Positions 35,501 to 47,099 are shown, counted from the stretch's first letter. The stretch: 64,000 nt of DNA from Salminus brasiliensis (GCF_030463535.1 NC_132888.1:32820769-32884768); one strand, 5' to 3'. The notes: generated by a model not told the origin, from the letters alone. Translations and numbers: made by a program.

Positions 35501-36102
35501 GCCACATCTCTCAACATCTCCGAGAAACCGATAACGTGACAGCACTTTATAGTCTTAGGACACACTAACGCAACACACCATCACTGCATACACCAGAGTA
35601 TACACAAAACCAGCCAGCTATCTAAGCATTTTACCATTTTCTACACGATCAACATCTGGAAGTGTTCGGAAATCGGTGCTGGGAAGCAGGCTAGCACCAC
35701 CTGCAGCTTAGCAAACACAAATGCCTGAGCAGATCTGGCTGGTACACACACACCCATCTCCCATTCATCTCATTTAGCTACAGTTTGACATTAGAAAGCA
35801 TCAGATTATCAGTGTCGTAGCTAGCTAAATACTCGTAGTGTAGTAAAGTTAGTTAGCTAGCTAGCTTGCTAGCCTAGCAGGACTGAGCTACAAGTCTGTA
35901 GGCAGGCTAGCTCTGCTAATCCACAGTGAGGCGGTAGGGGATGCAGGAACGCAGGATAACGTTACCGGTCCTCGCTGACCGTGATCACTCCGTCCTCCTT
36001 CGGTATTAAGACCGCGGCGTTCACTGCGTCTTGGTGGCCTTCGATTTTGTTCAAGAGGACAGGTCTGGAGGTTTGGGGCCTCGAATGAATCTCCGCCGCC
36101 AT
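23560..36102 (-). CDS. wdfy1: WD repeat and FYVE domain-containing protein 1
   Basis: Twelve coding exons, minus strand: 36102-35966, 33174-33107, 32233-32160, 31971-31917, 30040-29890, 27864-27752, 27664-27538, 26473-26368, 25083-24982, 24815-24685, 23834-23726, 23616-23560. They join to 409 residues (human WDFY1 410). WDFY1 binds PtdIns3P on early endosomes through its FYVE zinc finger and is reported to act in TLR3/4 signalling. WD40 repeats fill residues 1 to about 275. The FYVE domain spans about 281-350 with eight zinc-ligand cysteines (287, 290, 314, 317, 322, 325, 344, 347) and the basic HHCRKCG motif. A last WD-like strand ends in [12 protein letters not shown]. Blocks such as [17 protein letters not shown] and [12 protein letters not shown] fit WDFY1, not WDFY2. 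An in-frame ATG 48 bases upstream was rejected because MAAEIHS is the conserved start. Exons 8 and 11 end at unusual donors (GTCCTC, GTCTCT). Confidence 0.96.
24090..24235 (+). mobile_element. Short Tc1-like fragment, family C, wdfy1 intron 10
   Basis: The stretch 'acatctgtcaaacatgatgg' followed by 'gtcactgttatggcatgg' matches 43725-43765. It encodes the region of a Tc1-like transposase just before the second catalytic Asp. Only a remnant remains. Confidence 0.5.
28757..28990 (+). repeat. tRNA-derived SINE, copy 1 (plus orientation), wdfy1 intron 5
   Basis: The head 'ggttggtgtggcgcaacag' carries a tRNA A-box-like motif and 'ggttcaattcccgg' a B box. The body contains 'ccttgggcaagactcc'. The tail 'aagtcgctctggataagagcg' then 'tcagctaaatgc' is the shared tail of many fish SINEs. 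Two further copies, in reverse orientation, are at 34.56-34.80 and 57.53-57.75 kb. Confidence 0.85.
29646..29804. repeat. Direct repeat on the 3' side of wdfy1 exon 5
   Basis: About 159 bases from 'gtctaggtcagcaggagcgc' to 'aaaggtagcaccag', nearly identical to 30097-30244 apart from a small insertion. Confidence 0.85.
30097..30244. repeat. Direct repeat on the 5' side of wdfy1 exon 5
   Basis: About 148 bases from 'gtctaggtcagtaggagtgc' to 'aaaggtagcaccag'. Same orientation as 29646-29804, so the pair brackets exon 5 (29890-30040). Confidence 0.85.
31041..31198. repeat. Inverted repeat arm in wdfy1 intron 4
   Basis: Reverse complement of 33811-33966 with few mismatches over about 157 bases. 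For example, 'attcatgaatagcacctagt' here pairs with 'actaggtgctattcatgaat' there. Confidence 0.88.
32500..32840 (+). mobile_element. 5'-truncated Tc1-like transposon, family D, wdfy1 intron 2
   Basis: The plus strand reads [14 protein letters not shown] and then [15 protein letters not shown], the usual Tc1 transposase motifs around the second catalytic Asp and the 'WPSQSPDLNPIE' block. In this copy the final catalytic Glu of that block is Gln and a stop follows at once. The 5' half is missing. Confidence 0.8.
33422..33807. repeat. Tandem duplication unit 1, wdfy1 intron 1
   Basis: About 386 bases, from 'gatgcactggatcaggttag' to 'gatgagaagaattt', repeated at 33973-34374 with small differences. 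Confidence 0.9.
33811..33966. repeat. Inverted repeat arm in wdfy1 intron 1
   Basis: Reverse complement of 31041-31198. It sits exactly between the two units of the tandem duplication, so it may be part of a larger duplicated unit whose second arm was lost. Confidence 0.88.
33973..34374. repeat. Tandem duplication unit 2, wdfy1 intron 1
   Basis: Matches 33422-33807 closely. It differs by the new hairpin at 34204-34242 and a short 'atatcagggtgtgc' insertion near 34285-34305. Confidence 0.9.
34204..34242. other. Perfect 16-bp hairpin inside duplication unit 2
   Basis: Arms 34204-34219 and 34227-34242 pair fully (tcaaaccgttacaagc with its reverse complement) around a 7-base loop. The matching place in unit 1 (about 33657-33697) has only an imperfect version. 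Confidence 0.9.
34564..34803 (-). repeat. tRNA-derived SINE, copy 2 (minus orientation), wdfy1 intron 1
   Basis: The tail is on the left ('acatttatggcatttagcag' then 'acgctcttatccagcgcgac') and the tRNA-like head on the right, with the B-box complement 'gggaatcgaacc' and ending 'gcgccacaccaacc'. Opposite orientation to the copy at 28.76-28.99 kb. Confidence 0.87.
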
Positions 36103-36260
36103 CGCTGTTGTCTTTTTTACCGACCTTTCCCTCTCCTCCAGAGTAGCCAAGCCGAGTCAGCTGATCGCCGACCGAAAGTTCATAACATTGGACACTACCG
36201 TAAATCCCCGAGTAAAACGACCCGTGCCTCTTCACACCGCGTTTGTCTAATAGTTTGGCC
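36103..36260 (-). promoter_or_regulatory. Probable wdfy1 promoter and 5' UTR
   Basis: CG dinucleotides are enriched in the 300 bases around the wdfy1 start (about 35940-36240) against an A/T-rich background. No TATA box or fixed start site was identified. Confidence 0.5.
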
Positions 36261-36528
36261 TATTCTTTTGTTCCTGGACATAATTATTCGTCGTTTTTTT
36301 ATTTTTTAACAATTGAAACCAGTAATAATTTATTATTTCCCTAAGTAAAATAAGTAAAATAAAAAATGAATAGCATTTATTAAATAATATTAATATTTTG
36401 GTGTGTAGTAATTCACATAGTTTCCCCAATTTAGTTTTCATTACTGAGCAAATAATTGTAGTAATATGCTGTAATTTCAACATTGTAATTTGAAGTTCAA
36501 CATGTCAATATACCATTAAGACATGTTT

Positions 36529-36558
36529 TTATTTATTTATTTATTTATTTATTTATTT
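36529..36558. repeat. TTTA tetranucleotide microsatellite
   Basis: About seven TTTA units between the serpine2 3' end and the wdfy1 promoter. Confidence 0.85.
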
Positions 36559-36969
36559 TTGAGTGGAGACATAAAGCTAATGTATAACAATTAATGGAGG
36601 GATCATGCAAAATCATAGTTCTATTCCAAAAGTGAAGACTGGACACCACACGTGTCCCACACTACTAACTACATTTGTGTCCAGAATTTGCTGTCCAGCA
36701 GAATGCTGCACCACAGCTCCTGTTTCTACTAAACCTTTGTTTACGTTTGTTTTGTTGTTGTTTTTTTTAAACATTTTGTTCAATAAAATTCTGACAAAAA
36801 TAACTTTTGCTCGGTGGTTGAATGGCTAGGACTGTGTTTCTATTTCTAACATTTTTCATTTTCAAATAGAATTTCTGTGATCAAGAAATGTATGATTGAA
36901 AGCTAAACAGCTGGCCATATGAATGAATACAGCCAAGACAGTAAGGAGAATAAAAGGATGTTTGCATAC

Positions 36970-36975
36970 TTTATT
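36970..36975 (-). terminator. Polyadenylation signal of serpine2
   Basis: AATAAA on the minus strand, about 472 bases after the serpine2 TAA. It would end serpine2 about 0.75 kb before the wdfy1 promoter. Confidence 0.5.
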
Positions 36976-37446
36976 AAATATACAATCAACTAAAGTTACA
37001 ACATAAACATGTATACTTTAATCTAAAAAAAAAAAAAAACATTATCTGGGCTGAACTAATAACAATGCATGTAACTCAACTCCAAACAAAATTCAACAAT
37101 GGCAAATGTATATTACAATGAAGACAAAAAAAAGAAAAAACCCTATAGGATTGGATTGATCTGTTATTTAATGGAACATATAAACAAAAGAGATGAGAAA
37201 CGTTTGCTTAAATGATTCAATGCTGGAATTATGAACACCTTAAAATGGAAAACCTTCGCATTAGGCAAACTTTCCATCTGAACTGAATGTAACGATATGA
37301 GTCGACATGCCGTTAAGATAAATCAACAAAGAAGAAATAAAATAACGTTCAACAAAAACAAACTCTGTTTTTTTAAACACAGTTCAAGTGAAATGTACTG
37401 TGTGTATGTGTGTGTGGGGGGGTGGGTATCTTCTTGGTTGGCTTGT

Positions 37447-39414
37447 TTAAGGTTTGTTGATTTGCCCAGAAAAGAGAATGGTTCCTGCAGAAAAGAAGAG
37501 AGATGTGAAATGAAATGTACAGCCATGTCATTTTGATGATGTATTTAAATTATGAAAGTATTTATTGTATGCATAACTACAACATCTGTATGAATGAGAA
37601 AGAAACCTAGAGAAAGTGAAGTTAGTGTGGTATTGGTTTCTTAACCTGAGAATTGGTCATTTTGGACATGTTTACAGGACGTCCAAAACAAATCACAGAC
37701 AGTTTTAGAATTTTAGTAAAAAATACTCATTACCACTGAATACCACTGAAGCTCATGTTCAGATGATGGCTCTAGCCGACACACCTGGTGCTCATAATTG
37801 TAACAAAAAAGTATTCATAAAAAAATAATGAAAAATAGAAGCTTTGTACTGGCAGTTGAAAAGGCCTTCAAGTTTAGCTGTATTTTACATATTATTTATC
37901 CACATATTATTATTTTAAGTAGTTAAATGATCCAAACAAACTGCTTCACACATTCAACACTGCTATCCACAGTCCTCAAACAGCAACTGGCTTTTCTTCT
38001 CCTAGTCCCACAAATTCTCAGTGGTATAATCATCTCAGATGAACTTGCTCACTCCTCAACCCTCCTTCATCACTTAATGAGGGCTGTGGCACCCTGCATT
38101 GTCTGGTAGGCAGATATGCAGCAAAAAGTGAAGATATCATTCCCAGACATTATTTTAAGATGAGCCAGAATAGCCTGGGAAAGGGGTGCACACAGAGTAG
38201 TAGAAGTGGGCACTGTGGCCAAAAATATAATATTATTATGCTTGATGATGATTTCACAATACACAATATGTGTAATATATCATTTTGCTGAAATGGAGTG
38301 GGAGACTTGTTTTATCATTTTTTGATTATATGAATCAATCTAATTAAATAAAACCAAATAAGTGCTAACTGATCCAAACTGCATTCTTACTGAGCTAAAA
38401 AAATATCATCACAGTGCATCCAACAATAAAGGAAGCCCTATGCATGTTTTATATATAAGTAAGCCCTCTTCGCAGTTGTTCAGTGTTCTTTTTAAATGAC
38501 ATTCTTTAAAGCATCTGATATTGTCATTGTGTGTGATAATGTTAATACCTCCTGGTGTGAAACGTCACTGCAAGCAGTAGCAGCAGAAGCACCAGTGAAG
38601 CATGTGCGTACAACACAAGTGGACTACAGAGATTATCTTACAGTGCTACTAAGAGTGTTGAGTGTCAGGTGAGACGGAGACTGCCAAGGTGCATTTTTAG
38701 GCAGTCATGGCTGAAAGTGCTAGAGAATCACTGGTCTAGAACACACAGTATACCTGTAGGGTTGTGTCTGATGAGGAACACGAATGGTCTGTCCACAATC
38801 ACCCATGGAGGTGAGGACCGGGCCAGCACTATCGCAGCTAGAGAGGAAGACAGGTAAACAATGTAAGAACATTAATCTAAGCTTCTTCCACATGTGCATA
38901 TGTAACAAGGGAATTAGGTTTTAAGATTGATGCATGATCAGTCATTGGACTGGATTACGCGAGCCAAGAGAGGAGCAGCTGTGTGTGTGTGAGTGAGAGA
39001 GAAAGATCATGGAGGGGTACCAGAATAAGAGTTAATGGGGTTATGAGATAAATAACTTAGTATAGATAAATCACTAAATAACTATCAATAAATAAGGACA
39101 CTAGACTCTGTAAAGAGAGTGAGTAAGTTGGGGCCAAACTTGGCAAGATGGTTAAAAAAAAAAGGCTACCGCATTAAAGTCTGCAGATTAAATAAGTGTG
39201 TTAATGTGTTAAAATTGACAACACATATAAAAATAAATAAATAAATAATGATAAATTATTACATAATGATAAATAAGGTTCATGCTGTATATAAGGCAAG
39301 TAGACATATGTACTAGTCTTACTTGTTGCAACAGCTGCTTTAGTCCCATCCTCATTAACTTCTATTTTGGCTTTTTGCAGAGCCTTGGATACGTGAACAG
39401 GTTCCGAACCTGGG

Positions 39415-39479
<65 letters not shown>

Positions 39480-42400
39480 ATAGAAGAATACATTCAGTAC
39501 TATACATCATCATCAACTCATCTTTCAGCCACAGTATTCAGTTACATAAAATCGCCACAAGGGGGCAGAAAAACAACACAAAGGTCTCTGAGTACTTTTT
39601 TTTACCAATCAAAGACAAAGACACAGTCACACTTGTGTTGGGACACAGATGAAATCTGACTTCCGCTTTTAACCCATCCGTGTAGTGAACACACACACGG
39701 GTGGGCAGCAGAGAGGGTTAAGGCCCTTGCTCAAAGGCCCAACAGTGGCAGCTCGGCGAACCCAGGTATCAAACCCCCAACCCTGACATCAATAACCCAG
39801 TGCTTTAATTACTGAGCAACCACTGAACTGCATCAGAGTGAAGAAGGGACTATCCATTAAAAAAAATTAAATCACATACTGTACACCACATGGAACTGAC
39901 AGAGTGTTATAGTCTTCCTAAGTACAGACTGGTTCTACTAATTCTACAGGTGGGAAGCAAAACTATCTGCGTCAAGCAGACTCAGAAGACTGGCGTTTTC
40001 AAGCACACAGTCAGACATGATTCATGCTGGTGACATTTTGAACTCAATATCACAGTCAACAACTAAAATACCATCTACAGCTAGACTGCTTCAGCTAGAG
40101 CTTCAGACGAGCGTACATCTGATCATTCTGCCCACAAATCCTGTCTGTGAATGACAGAGATGATCACAAGTCACTTCATGCGAGTCTGAGTTCGACATGG
40201 TTTATAGTAATGAGTCAAGCTTTCTCAGGCCATGGACTTAACCATATGTTGAAAACATTCCTTTGAGAGTCTGGTCCATGTTGACATGACTGCATCACAT
40301 ACTTCCCGCAGATGTTTCAAGAGCACTTTCATGCTGTAAATCTGAAACTAGTTTCATGACAACTTTCGGTTTGTGACATGTACCATCACCATGCTGGAAG
40401 CAGCCTTAAGAAGATAAATTGTGATCAACAAGGGATACACATGGTCAGCAACAATTCTACAATGGTATTCTACAAAGGGAAAACATCCCCTACAGCATCA
40501 CACCATCTCCACCAGCCTGGACCGCTGGCACAAGGTAGGTTGGGTCCATGGATTCATGCTGTTGGCACTAAACTGAGACCCTACCGTCTGTGTGCCTTAG
40601 CAGAAATCAAGATTCATCAGAGCAGGCAATGTTTTCTTCTGTTGAATTCAGATCTGTGCAACATTGATCTGCGCCCTGTAATGACAATGTAGCTTATGCA
40701 GTTCCTGAAACACATTTTAGATGAATCGCATTTTATGATCACTCACTGAGGTGCCTGAAGTCAGCTTTTCCCTCAATAAAAAGGTCTCTTATACCCATAG
40801 CAGATAGAGGGCCCTCCAGGTCCACCTCAGCCTCCGCTGTGAACCTAATAATGAGATGATGTCAGAAAAAAAGGAAAAAGAGGGGGTGAGTAAGTAAAAA
40901 GGTACACTTCATTTTCTCAATGGGCTTGCTTCAACCTTTTGGTATCTTTCCACACCTAACACTCCACAGATCAGTAAAAGCTCTACAAGTTCACCAGCCA
41001 GCTGCAAAGAACAGTACATATCCAGAAGTCTGAATGTCTGTGGGTGGGGCTTTATTTACAACTGTGCTCACTTTGGCAGTAGGAGGCGGATCTTCCCCTG
41101 ATGCATCACGCTTCCCCAACCGTGCACTGTTTCTGTGGAGAGGTGAGGCATAATGGCTGCCAGTGGTGTGCTCTCGTCCGACGGCAGCGCAATAAACATG
41201 CTCATGCTGTTGCCGTGATATGGTAACTCGATAACCCTATACTTGACACCATCAGGAGTATTTGCCATGCCTGAGTGGAAGGAAAGAAAAGAAAGAACAT
41301 TAGGGTTAACAATGTGGAAAGGTAAGGAAGGATAGCGACAGACAATTTCTGAATAGAGTCACAGTATCAGACGATATTTATGAATGAATAAAGCAACTGC
41401 ATCTGGTAGTTTTAGTAGTCTATGCTAGAAGTACATCTTACAAACCTATTGTACCTGTTTTGTTCCAAAGAGAATCCTGCACTGTATTGCAAGATTCCTC
41501 TGGTTAACCAGAGGAATGTCCTTAAAGACAACTTTCTCTTAAATCGTTCATAGATTTTAACCAGTCCTTTCCAACACAATCTCGCAGTGAACAGTCAGGG
41601 CTAGGAACCTTGAGGAAAGTTCACCAACACCAAAGATATCTGTGTAAATGAGCGATGTCATGTGTCAACAGCCCAGTAGGGCTGCAGCTGGGCTGTCTAA
41701 ACTGAACTCAATATAAAATTACAGCCAAACCTCAGCAAAACCCAGTCACCCACACACTGGTCACCAATAAGTCTTTTACTCACAAATTAAGGAGCTTTAA
41801 AAGCCCTTAATATCACCTCCATTAAACAGAGGCAAAGCAATAAACATGAAATAAATGTTACAAGAGAAAATGGGATTTTCAGCTGTTTTTTTTGTTTGTT
41901 GATAATACAGTATATTCTCCTCTACCACTAACATTTGTCTCTACAGAACTACATGTAACGTGTATCAATTTACCCTCAGGCCACAAACAGGTTTGTCTCC
42001 TTACTGACGTCTCATGACGTCTCAGGGGACGTCTGATCTTTTGATATTGCCACCGCAGAAGGCCATCTTTGGTATTGATAACCATCATCTGTTTTCTGAA
42101 ACCCTCCTAGATGTTGCCTAGCTAATATCCTGAAGCCAGAGTGAGTATCCTCTCTTCTTTTGACACAAAATAAAAAAAACAACTTGCATCACTGTATAAA
42201 TCCCTTATTAATACACCAGGATAAATTCCATGGACCAAAATATAAACCAAAAATATATGGACCAAAAAATAGCTGCATGCATAATTTCTTCCCATATACC
42301 TGAATTTGCATCCTCAGATCAAATAAGGATTATTTCAGTCTCTTTTGGCCCAATCTTCCAATAAGTCTGTGCTTAACCAACACACATGCGCTTTACCTGT

Positions 42401-44425
42401 TGTTCCTGATCATTTAACATGATGGGGTTAATTAAACTTCAAAGCTGAAGTCCTGGTACAGAAAGCTGACACAGAAAGCTGACACAGCAATTGCTGGCAA
42501 CGGTCATGTGTGAACAGAAGCTTCTAAATTTCCTGGAAATAGTCTTAAGTCTAGACGAAAGCCGGAAAATCATAATATTTCCACAGTAATTAAGTTTAAC
42601 TGTTCATTTTTTACTTTTTTTGAGTGAAAACCGCCACAAGAATGTACAGTCTTACCGATGTTGAAGATAGAAAGTTGAGACATCATGGGCACTTTGTAGG
42701 ATTTTCCATCTCCACCTGTAAAGGTCCTCATCTTGGTGTTCTGGGCATTGAAGCGGGACTTCCATAGGCCTTTAAAGTAGATGGAGTTCACTGCCACCAG
42801 CCGTGTCAGAGTTGGGTCCAGAATGTCTGGCTGCACAAGATTCTGGATATGGCCTAGCGGGGGACATGTGTATAGTGGAAGAATTGATCACAGCATGCTT
42901 TTAAGAGCCCCCAAAGTTCAAAAGATCCAATAGTTTTTGTCATTTTATTTATTACATAAGAAATATGTTTCAACATTTGGTGTTACGCAGTTTTCAGGGC
43001 CTATTTGCCCTACTGTGGTACCATGACGTTTCATACCCTTCGTTCTGTTGCTGACCCACTCATTGATGAAATCAGCAGCCTGCTGTGGGTTTCTGTAGTC
43101 GAGGGAGTGGCTATCAGCCATGAAATTGTCCCTGCTGGCTTCTAGGAAATCATCATGCATGTCGAAGCCCTCCTGGGGGAAGAGTGCGTTTGCGATGGTT
43201 ACGAGGTCGGTGTTGGACTTGGAGGTCAGGGTCTTGTGCAGCTTCCGCAGGATCTTATAGGGCCCTGAGAGAGAGCATAAAGAGCCTTGTTGTCAGTGCT
43301 ACAAATATCCCTACGAGTTCTTTCAGAAACCAAAAGGAACACCTGAAGTGAATTCCCATTGACTTGTTTAAATAAAGAAGTTTAAAGAAAAACGCATCAA
43401 AATATACCATTTCCTACTGGTCTGAGTAACTAATTTACATATCCGTGCCAATTCAATTAATAAGTACTGAACAGTTTGGTACTTTAGACAGGTTCACACC
43501 AAAAAGCCTGGAAGACCAAAGAAGACAGGTCGATTATCGCAGAATTATGTCCAGCTCCTTCAACATCTAGTTAGGGCAAAAACAACCTCAAGGCAGCAGG
43601 CGTATTCTTGTCAAAGCCTACAATGAAGCAATGTCTTCATGAATGTAAATACTGAGAGTTTACTTCAAGATGCAAACCACTGGTAACACTCAAGAACAAG
43701 ATTAGACTGACAGAAAAGCATTCCACATCATCTGTCAAACATGGTGGAGGCACTGTCATGTATGAGCATGCATGGCTGTCAATGGAACTGCTCGGTGGGG
43801 TTTATTAGTAACACTGTTACTAGAAGTCACTGCATGAATTTTGAAGTGTATACAGCTATAATATCTGCTCATGTCCATGGAAATACTGCAAAACTGACAG
43901 GGTGGCAATACTTTATAGTACAGATGAATATCAACCCAAAACATACACCAAAAGCATGGTTCTTAAATGGCAGAGTGAGCCACTTGATCTTAAACAAATT
44001 GACTAAAGGCAGAAAGACCCACCTGAAGGCAGCTTGTATGTAACGGTCATTCTGAGTGGAAGTTAAATAAAGGAAGTGACTTTCACACAGTTCTCTATAA
44101 CTACTGAACACCTACTGTGAAACCCTCCTATTAACCACAAAGTCCTCCTCTCACCTTTCTTCTTATAACGGAGTCCCGCGATTAGCTGGCGTTTGGTGTT
44201 GCCGTGGGCCCCCGGCAGCAGCATGCCAAGGATGGAGGCCACACCGTGGGGGGAGAGAACCACGTTTTCCTGTGGCTTTTCCTGGACCACTCGCCGAAAG
44301 ACTTGCAGGCCCAGGTTCGAGCCTCTCTCACCATATGACACAGGTACTTGGGACTCAGGCACAGCTCCACACAACATAAGCACTGCCAGCAACACTGACG
44401 TGCACAGCACACACACGCAAGACAT
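37447..44425 (-). CDS. serpine2: Serpin E2 (glia-derived nexin / protease nexin-1)
   Basis: Eight coding exons, minus strand: 44425-44155, 43264-43037, 42853-42656, 41270-41072, 40844-40747, 39409-39323, 38837-38754, 37484-37447. They join to 400 residues (human 398). This secreted serpin inhibits thrombin, urokinase and related trypsin-like proteases and binds heparin. Visible features: a signal peptide rich in Cys, Val and Leu (about 1-20), NVVLSPHGVASILGML, a basic helix-D segment YKILRKLHK (heparin site in the family), an NRT glycosylation site matching human NET, YFKGLWKSRF, RVIELPYHG, the inhibitory hinge EDGTKAAVATTA, and the reactive loop ARSSPPW with P1 Arg at about 367 and P1' Ser. 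It ends GQINKP like the human protein. The P1-P1' pair and the following SSPPW point to SERPINE2 and not SERPINE1 or E3. The ATG follows an in-frame GTG and an upstream CCCCCAG acceptor, so a noncoding exon precedes it. Confidence 0.96.
39417..39479. repeat. CA microsatellite beside serpine2 exon 6
   Basis: About 30 CA units start 8 bases upstream of the exon acceptor at 39409. On the serpine2 strand this is a TG tract followed by 'tttcccag'. Confidence 0.9.
39655..39850. repeat. Degenerate interspersed repeat (LINE/SINE-type), serpine2 intron 6
   Basis: It contains 'tttaacccatccgtgtagtg', 'ggcccttgctcaaaggccca' and 'aaacccccaaccctgac', words common in a widespread fish retroposon. Family not resolved. 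Confidence 0.45.
40250..40690 (-). mobile_element. Degenerate Tc1-like transposon, family A, copy 3 (reverse)
   Basis: The reverse complement shares 'tctgctaaggcac' and 'ccatgtgtatccc' with copies 1 and 2. It covers the central catalytic part only and lies in serpine2 intron 5. Confidence 0.65.
43490..44065 (+). mobile_element. Degenerate Tc1-like transposon, family C, serpine2 intron 1 (coding)
   Basis: Plus-strand fragments read FEVYTAIISAHVHGNTAKL and VQMNINPKHTPKA, the second-Asp region of a Tc1-like transposase. The normally invariant Asp before N-x-PKH is replaced by Asn-Ile. Stops break the frame. It is the same family as the element at 63.4-64.0 kb. Confidence 0.7.
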
Positions 44426-45636
44426 GACGAGGGGTCGGTCACTCAGAAACACTGACCTGGGGGAGGGAAAAATAATAAGATCACTTTATCTTTTTTTATT
44501 TTGGGCCTCATTCACCGGTATCTTTTCTTAAGTTAGTTCAATCCCAGAATGTCAGAGAGTGAAAGTAAACTGTAGGAAACTGAAGGAGCTGTTTGTGGGG
44601 GTGGCATGGCAAACTCAGGAGACTTAGGCTGGAGTTGTGGGCAGTTGGTGGTGAGTAAGATCCCCTCGTGGGTAAGATGAGTAAGGGGAACATGGGAGGA
44701 GACGAGGTGATGGTGGGTGCAATGTTGTTTGACCTAAAGGTGAAGAGAGAGTGAAAGGTGTATATATAGGGCTGTGGAGGAGGAGTTGGGATCCATATAT
44801 TTTCGAGTTTCTGCACAACCGAACAGCTGTAAACTGTGATTTAGAGTGGTTTGACGTCTGAATGTACTAATGACTCTGAAAGCTCCATCATAGAAAGCTA
44901 TAACAAGACAGTTATGGCAAAAATAAGCAGAACAGTAGTTAGATTTACCATTATTTTACCAAACTAAACAGCATACATACAACTCAGAATACGTGCAGGT
45001 TCACTGGTGGCCCTGGAAAGTATATAAAATGCCTATATTCGTGTCACCGGCAGCAGTAGTTTTCTTTACACTGCACATTGTAACATCTTTTTACGTCTTG
45101 ACGGTTGAATACACATCAGTAACAGTCAAGCCCCCTTCAAACAAGTCCCCTTGAAAGCACAGTAAGTGCTTTAACAGCCAAGAGGCTGTGACGTCTGCTG
45201 TTTAGCTCCTTCTAAAGTAGCACTATGTCTACTCCAGAACCAAAATAATGCCCTTCCCATATAAACTGCATGACTCGTGAAAATGATTTACGGCCTGTTC
45301 TCACAGTAAACATCACCAAGCGTTAACCGTGGCTTTTCTGTTTGACTAAACAATCCCTTTAACCATATCCTATGACCAACACAGACAAAACCCTCCCAGA
45401 AACCACAGCGCCATGCAATCTTTCCCAGACGCACTTTTCTTGTTTATTCTCACATGCACTCAAATACACTTTCCTCTCTGAGGTCACGTCCTATTAATAG
45501 CTTTTCAATTAGCCTCTGTCTGAGAGCAATGAAGCCCGTCTGACAAAGACTAATAAAACCTCACTCCCTCTCTCGGCTCAGTACACTTATGTCATTCAGG
45601 ATGCGTATCTACTTTTCTTCTCTCTGTTCCGTGTTT

Positions 45637-45682
45637 GCCTCACTCTCTCTCTCCCTCTCTCTCCCTCTCTCTCTCTCTATCT
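45637..45682. repeat. TC microsatellite with interruptions
   Basis: CT and CTCC units in serpine2 intron 1 upstream of the coding exons. An A-run follows at 45765-45781. Confidence 0.85.
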
Positions 45683-46382
45683 CTCCTCATTATTATTCTT
45701 GGAAGCACTGCCTCCTTCTCCACCAACGTCTTTTTAGCCTTTGGTCTACAGCCACCCAACAGGCAAAAAAAAAAAAAAAAATCTAATGTAACACACACGC
45801 GCACACAAGAACACATTTACACACACACACACACTTCTACTTTTCCCTGGACATTACCCTAGAGCGGTCTCAGACACTCTTTGGGCTATTAGGTTTCTTG
45901 TCACAGTGCCGTGCAGCTGTGGAATGTATTCAGTTGAATGTGTGTGTGTGTGTGTAAGTGTGTGTCAGGGATGGGCAGATCAATACTGAAGTATTCATTT
46001 TCAATCCTGCCTGAAATCAATCCTCACCAAAAGACTGATTTTTCTTGAGGCACTAAACTGAACAGCCGTGTTTGTAAGAGGTTGACTGTTTTGGATGCTG
46101 GATAAAAAAGATAACTGCAGAAAACGTGTGTAGGACAGGAGCCATGTTTCCCCTATCACTCTTTTACTTTGACTTCTTCCTCTGCTCCCCACATACACAA
46201 GGCTGTTTTTCTAAACTCACCCTTCACTGTACGTGGTTTATTTAACATGAATGCAAAAGTCCAATTTCATGTTAATGTCAACAGCTTTACTAGCTCACCC
46301 TGCCCTGCACATTTTAGTGCCTCACTCTGATTTGTGGAACACATCTGATTTCACAGATTAGCTCATTAACATGTGCAGGGCA

Positions 46383-46402
46383 GGGGGGGGGGGGGGGGGG
46401 GG
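46383..46402. repeat. Homopolymer run of 20 G
   Basis: Twenty consecutive G on the plus strand, preceded by 'gtgcagggca'. Confidence 0.95.
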
Positions 46403-47099
46403 CTCCAGGACGAGGGTTGAGAAACACAGCTGTAGAAAAGTTATTTTTTGGGATATCTACAACTGCTTGAAATTGACCCAATAAATGCGTTTCACTGGGA
46501 TGACAGCGATCCATCGAGATGGGAACTGTGAGTGGATAACCAGGCGATGTCAAGTCCAGTTTTTTTTGCATGTATCTGGATCTATTTACAGAGTTAGAAA
46601 AGCAGTAGAATGAACAGAAGGTGGATATTGTGGTGCGGTAGCCCAGTTCACCCTGTTCGTCAGGGTTCAACTAATACATCATCAAATATCGGTTTAAAAT
46701 ACATGTCAAATCTAATCCAATCTAGTCATTCCCAAAATGCTGATATGGTGCATTTCTAATGTACAAATGTATGTTACTCAAATTTGAGGATTAAAATATT
46801 TATGAATAAAAACAATAAATAATGTATAAAGTGTATATATATATACACAATAAACATACAAATCAATGCTCTCAACTCTGATCTGTCAGAGAATCATGAC
46901 TACTGTGAAGACATGTAAGCCTTGTGACATGGTGTACATTTTCAATAGTAACAAATATGTGGAATTAACCAAGCATAATATTTTATTACCATAATATCAT
47001 TTTTGTTTCATCACATGTTTTGCTCTTTCTTTCTTGTCCACTAAGTGAAGTACAGCTGAGCTGAATACCTATCTAACCTGGCCTTACCAGCTACCGTCC

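Noticed and set aside
23560..36102. Naming the WD-FYVE gene wdfy2, because dhrs12 is its neighbour
   Set aside because: Residues at [39 protein letters not shown] and [12 protein letters not shown] follow WDFY1; WDFY2 differs at these blocks. serpine2 next door agrees.
36103..36150. Upstream in-frame ATG adding 16 residues to wdfy1
   Set aside because: The conserved start is MAAEIHS with a good context; the extra residues match nothing.
35888..36309. Two long frames on opposite strands at the wdfy1 start
   Set aside because: Shadows of exon 1 and its G/C-rich 5' flank.
43741..44043. A 100-residue plus-strand gene in the serpine2 intron
   Set aside because: A chance-open part of a dead Tc1-like transposase with its catalytic residue lost.
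37447..44425. Naming the serpin serpine3 or serpine1
   Set aside because: The loop ARSSPPW, the ELPYHG block and the C-terminal GQINKP are those of SERPINE2.
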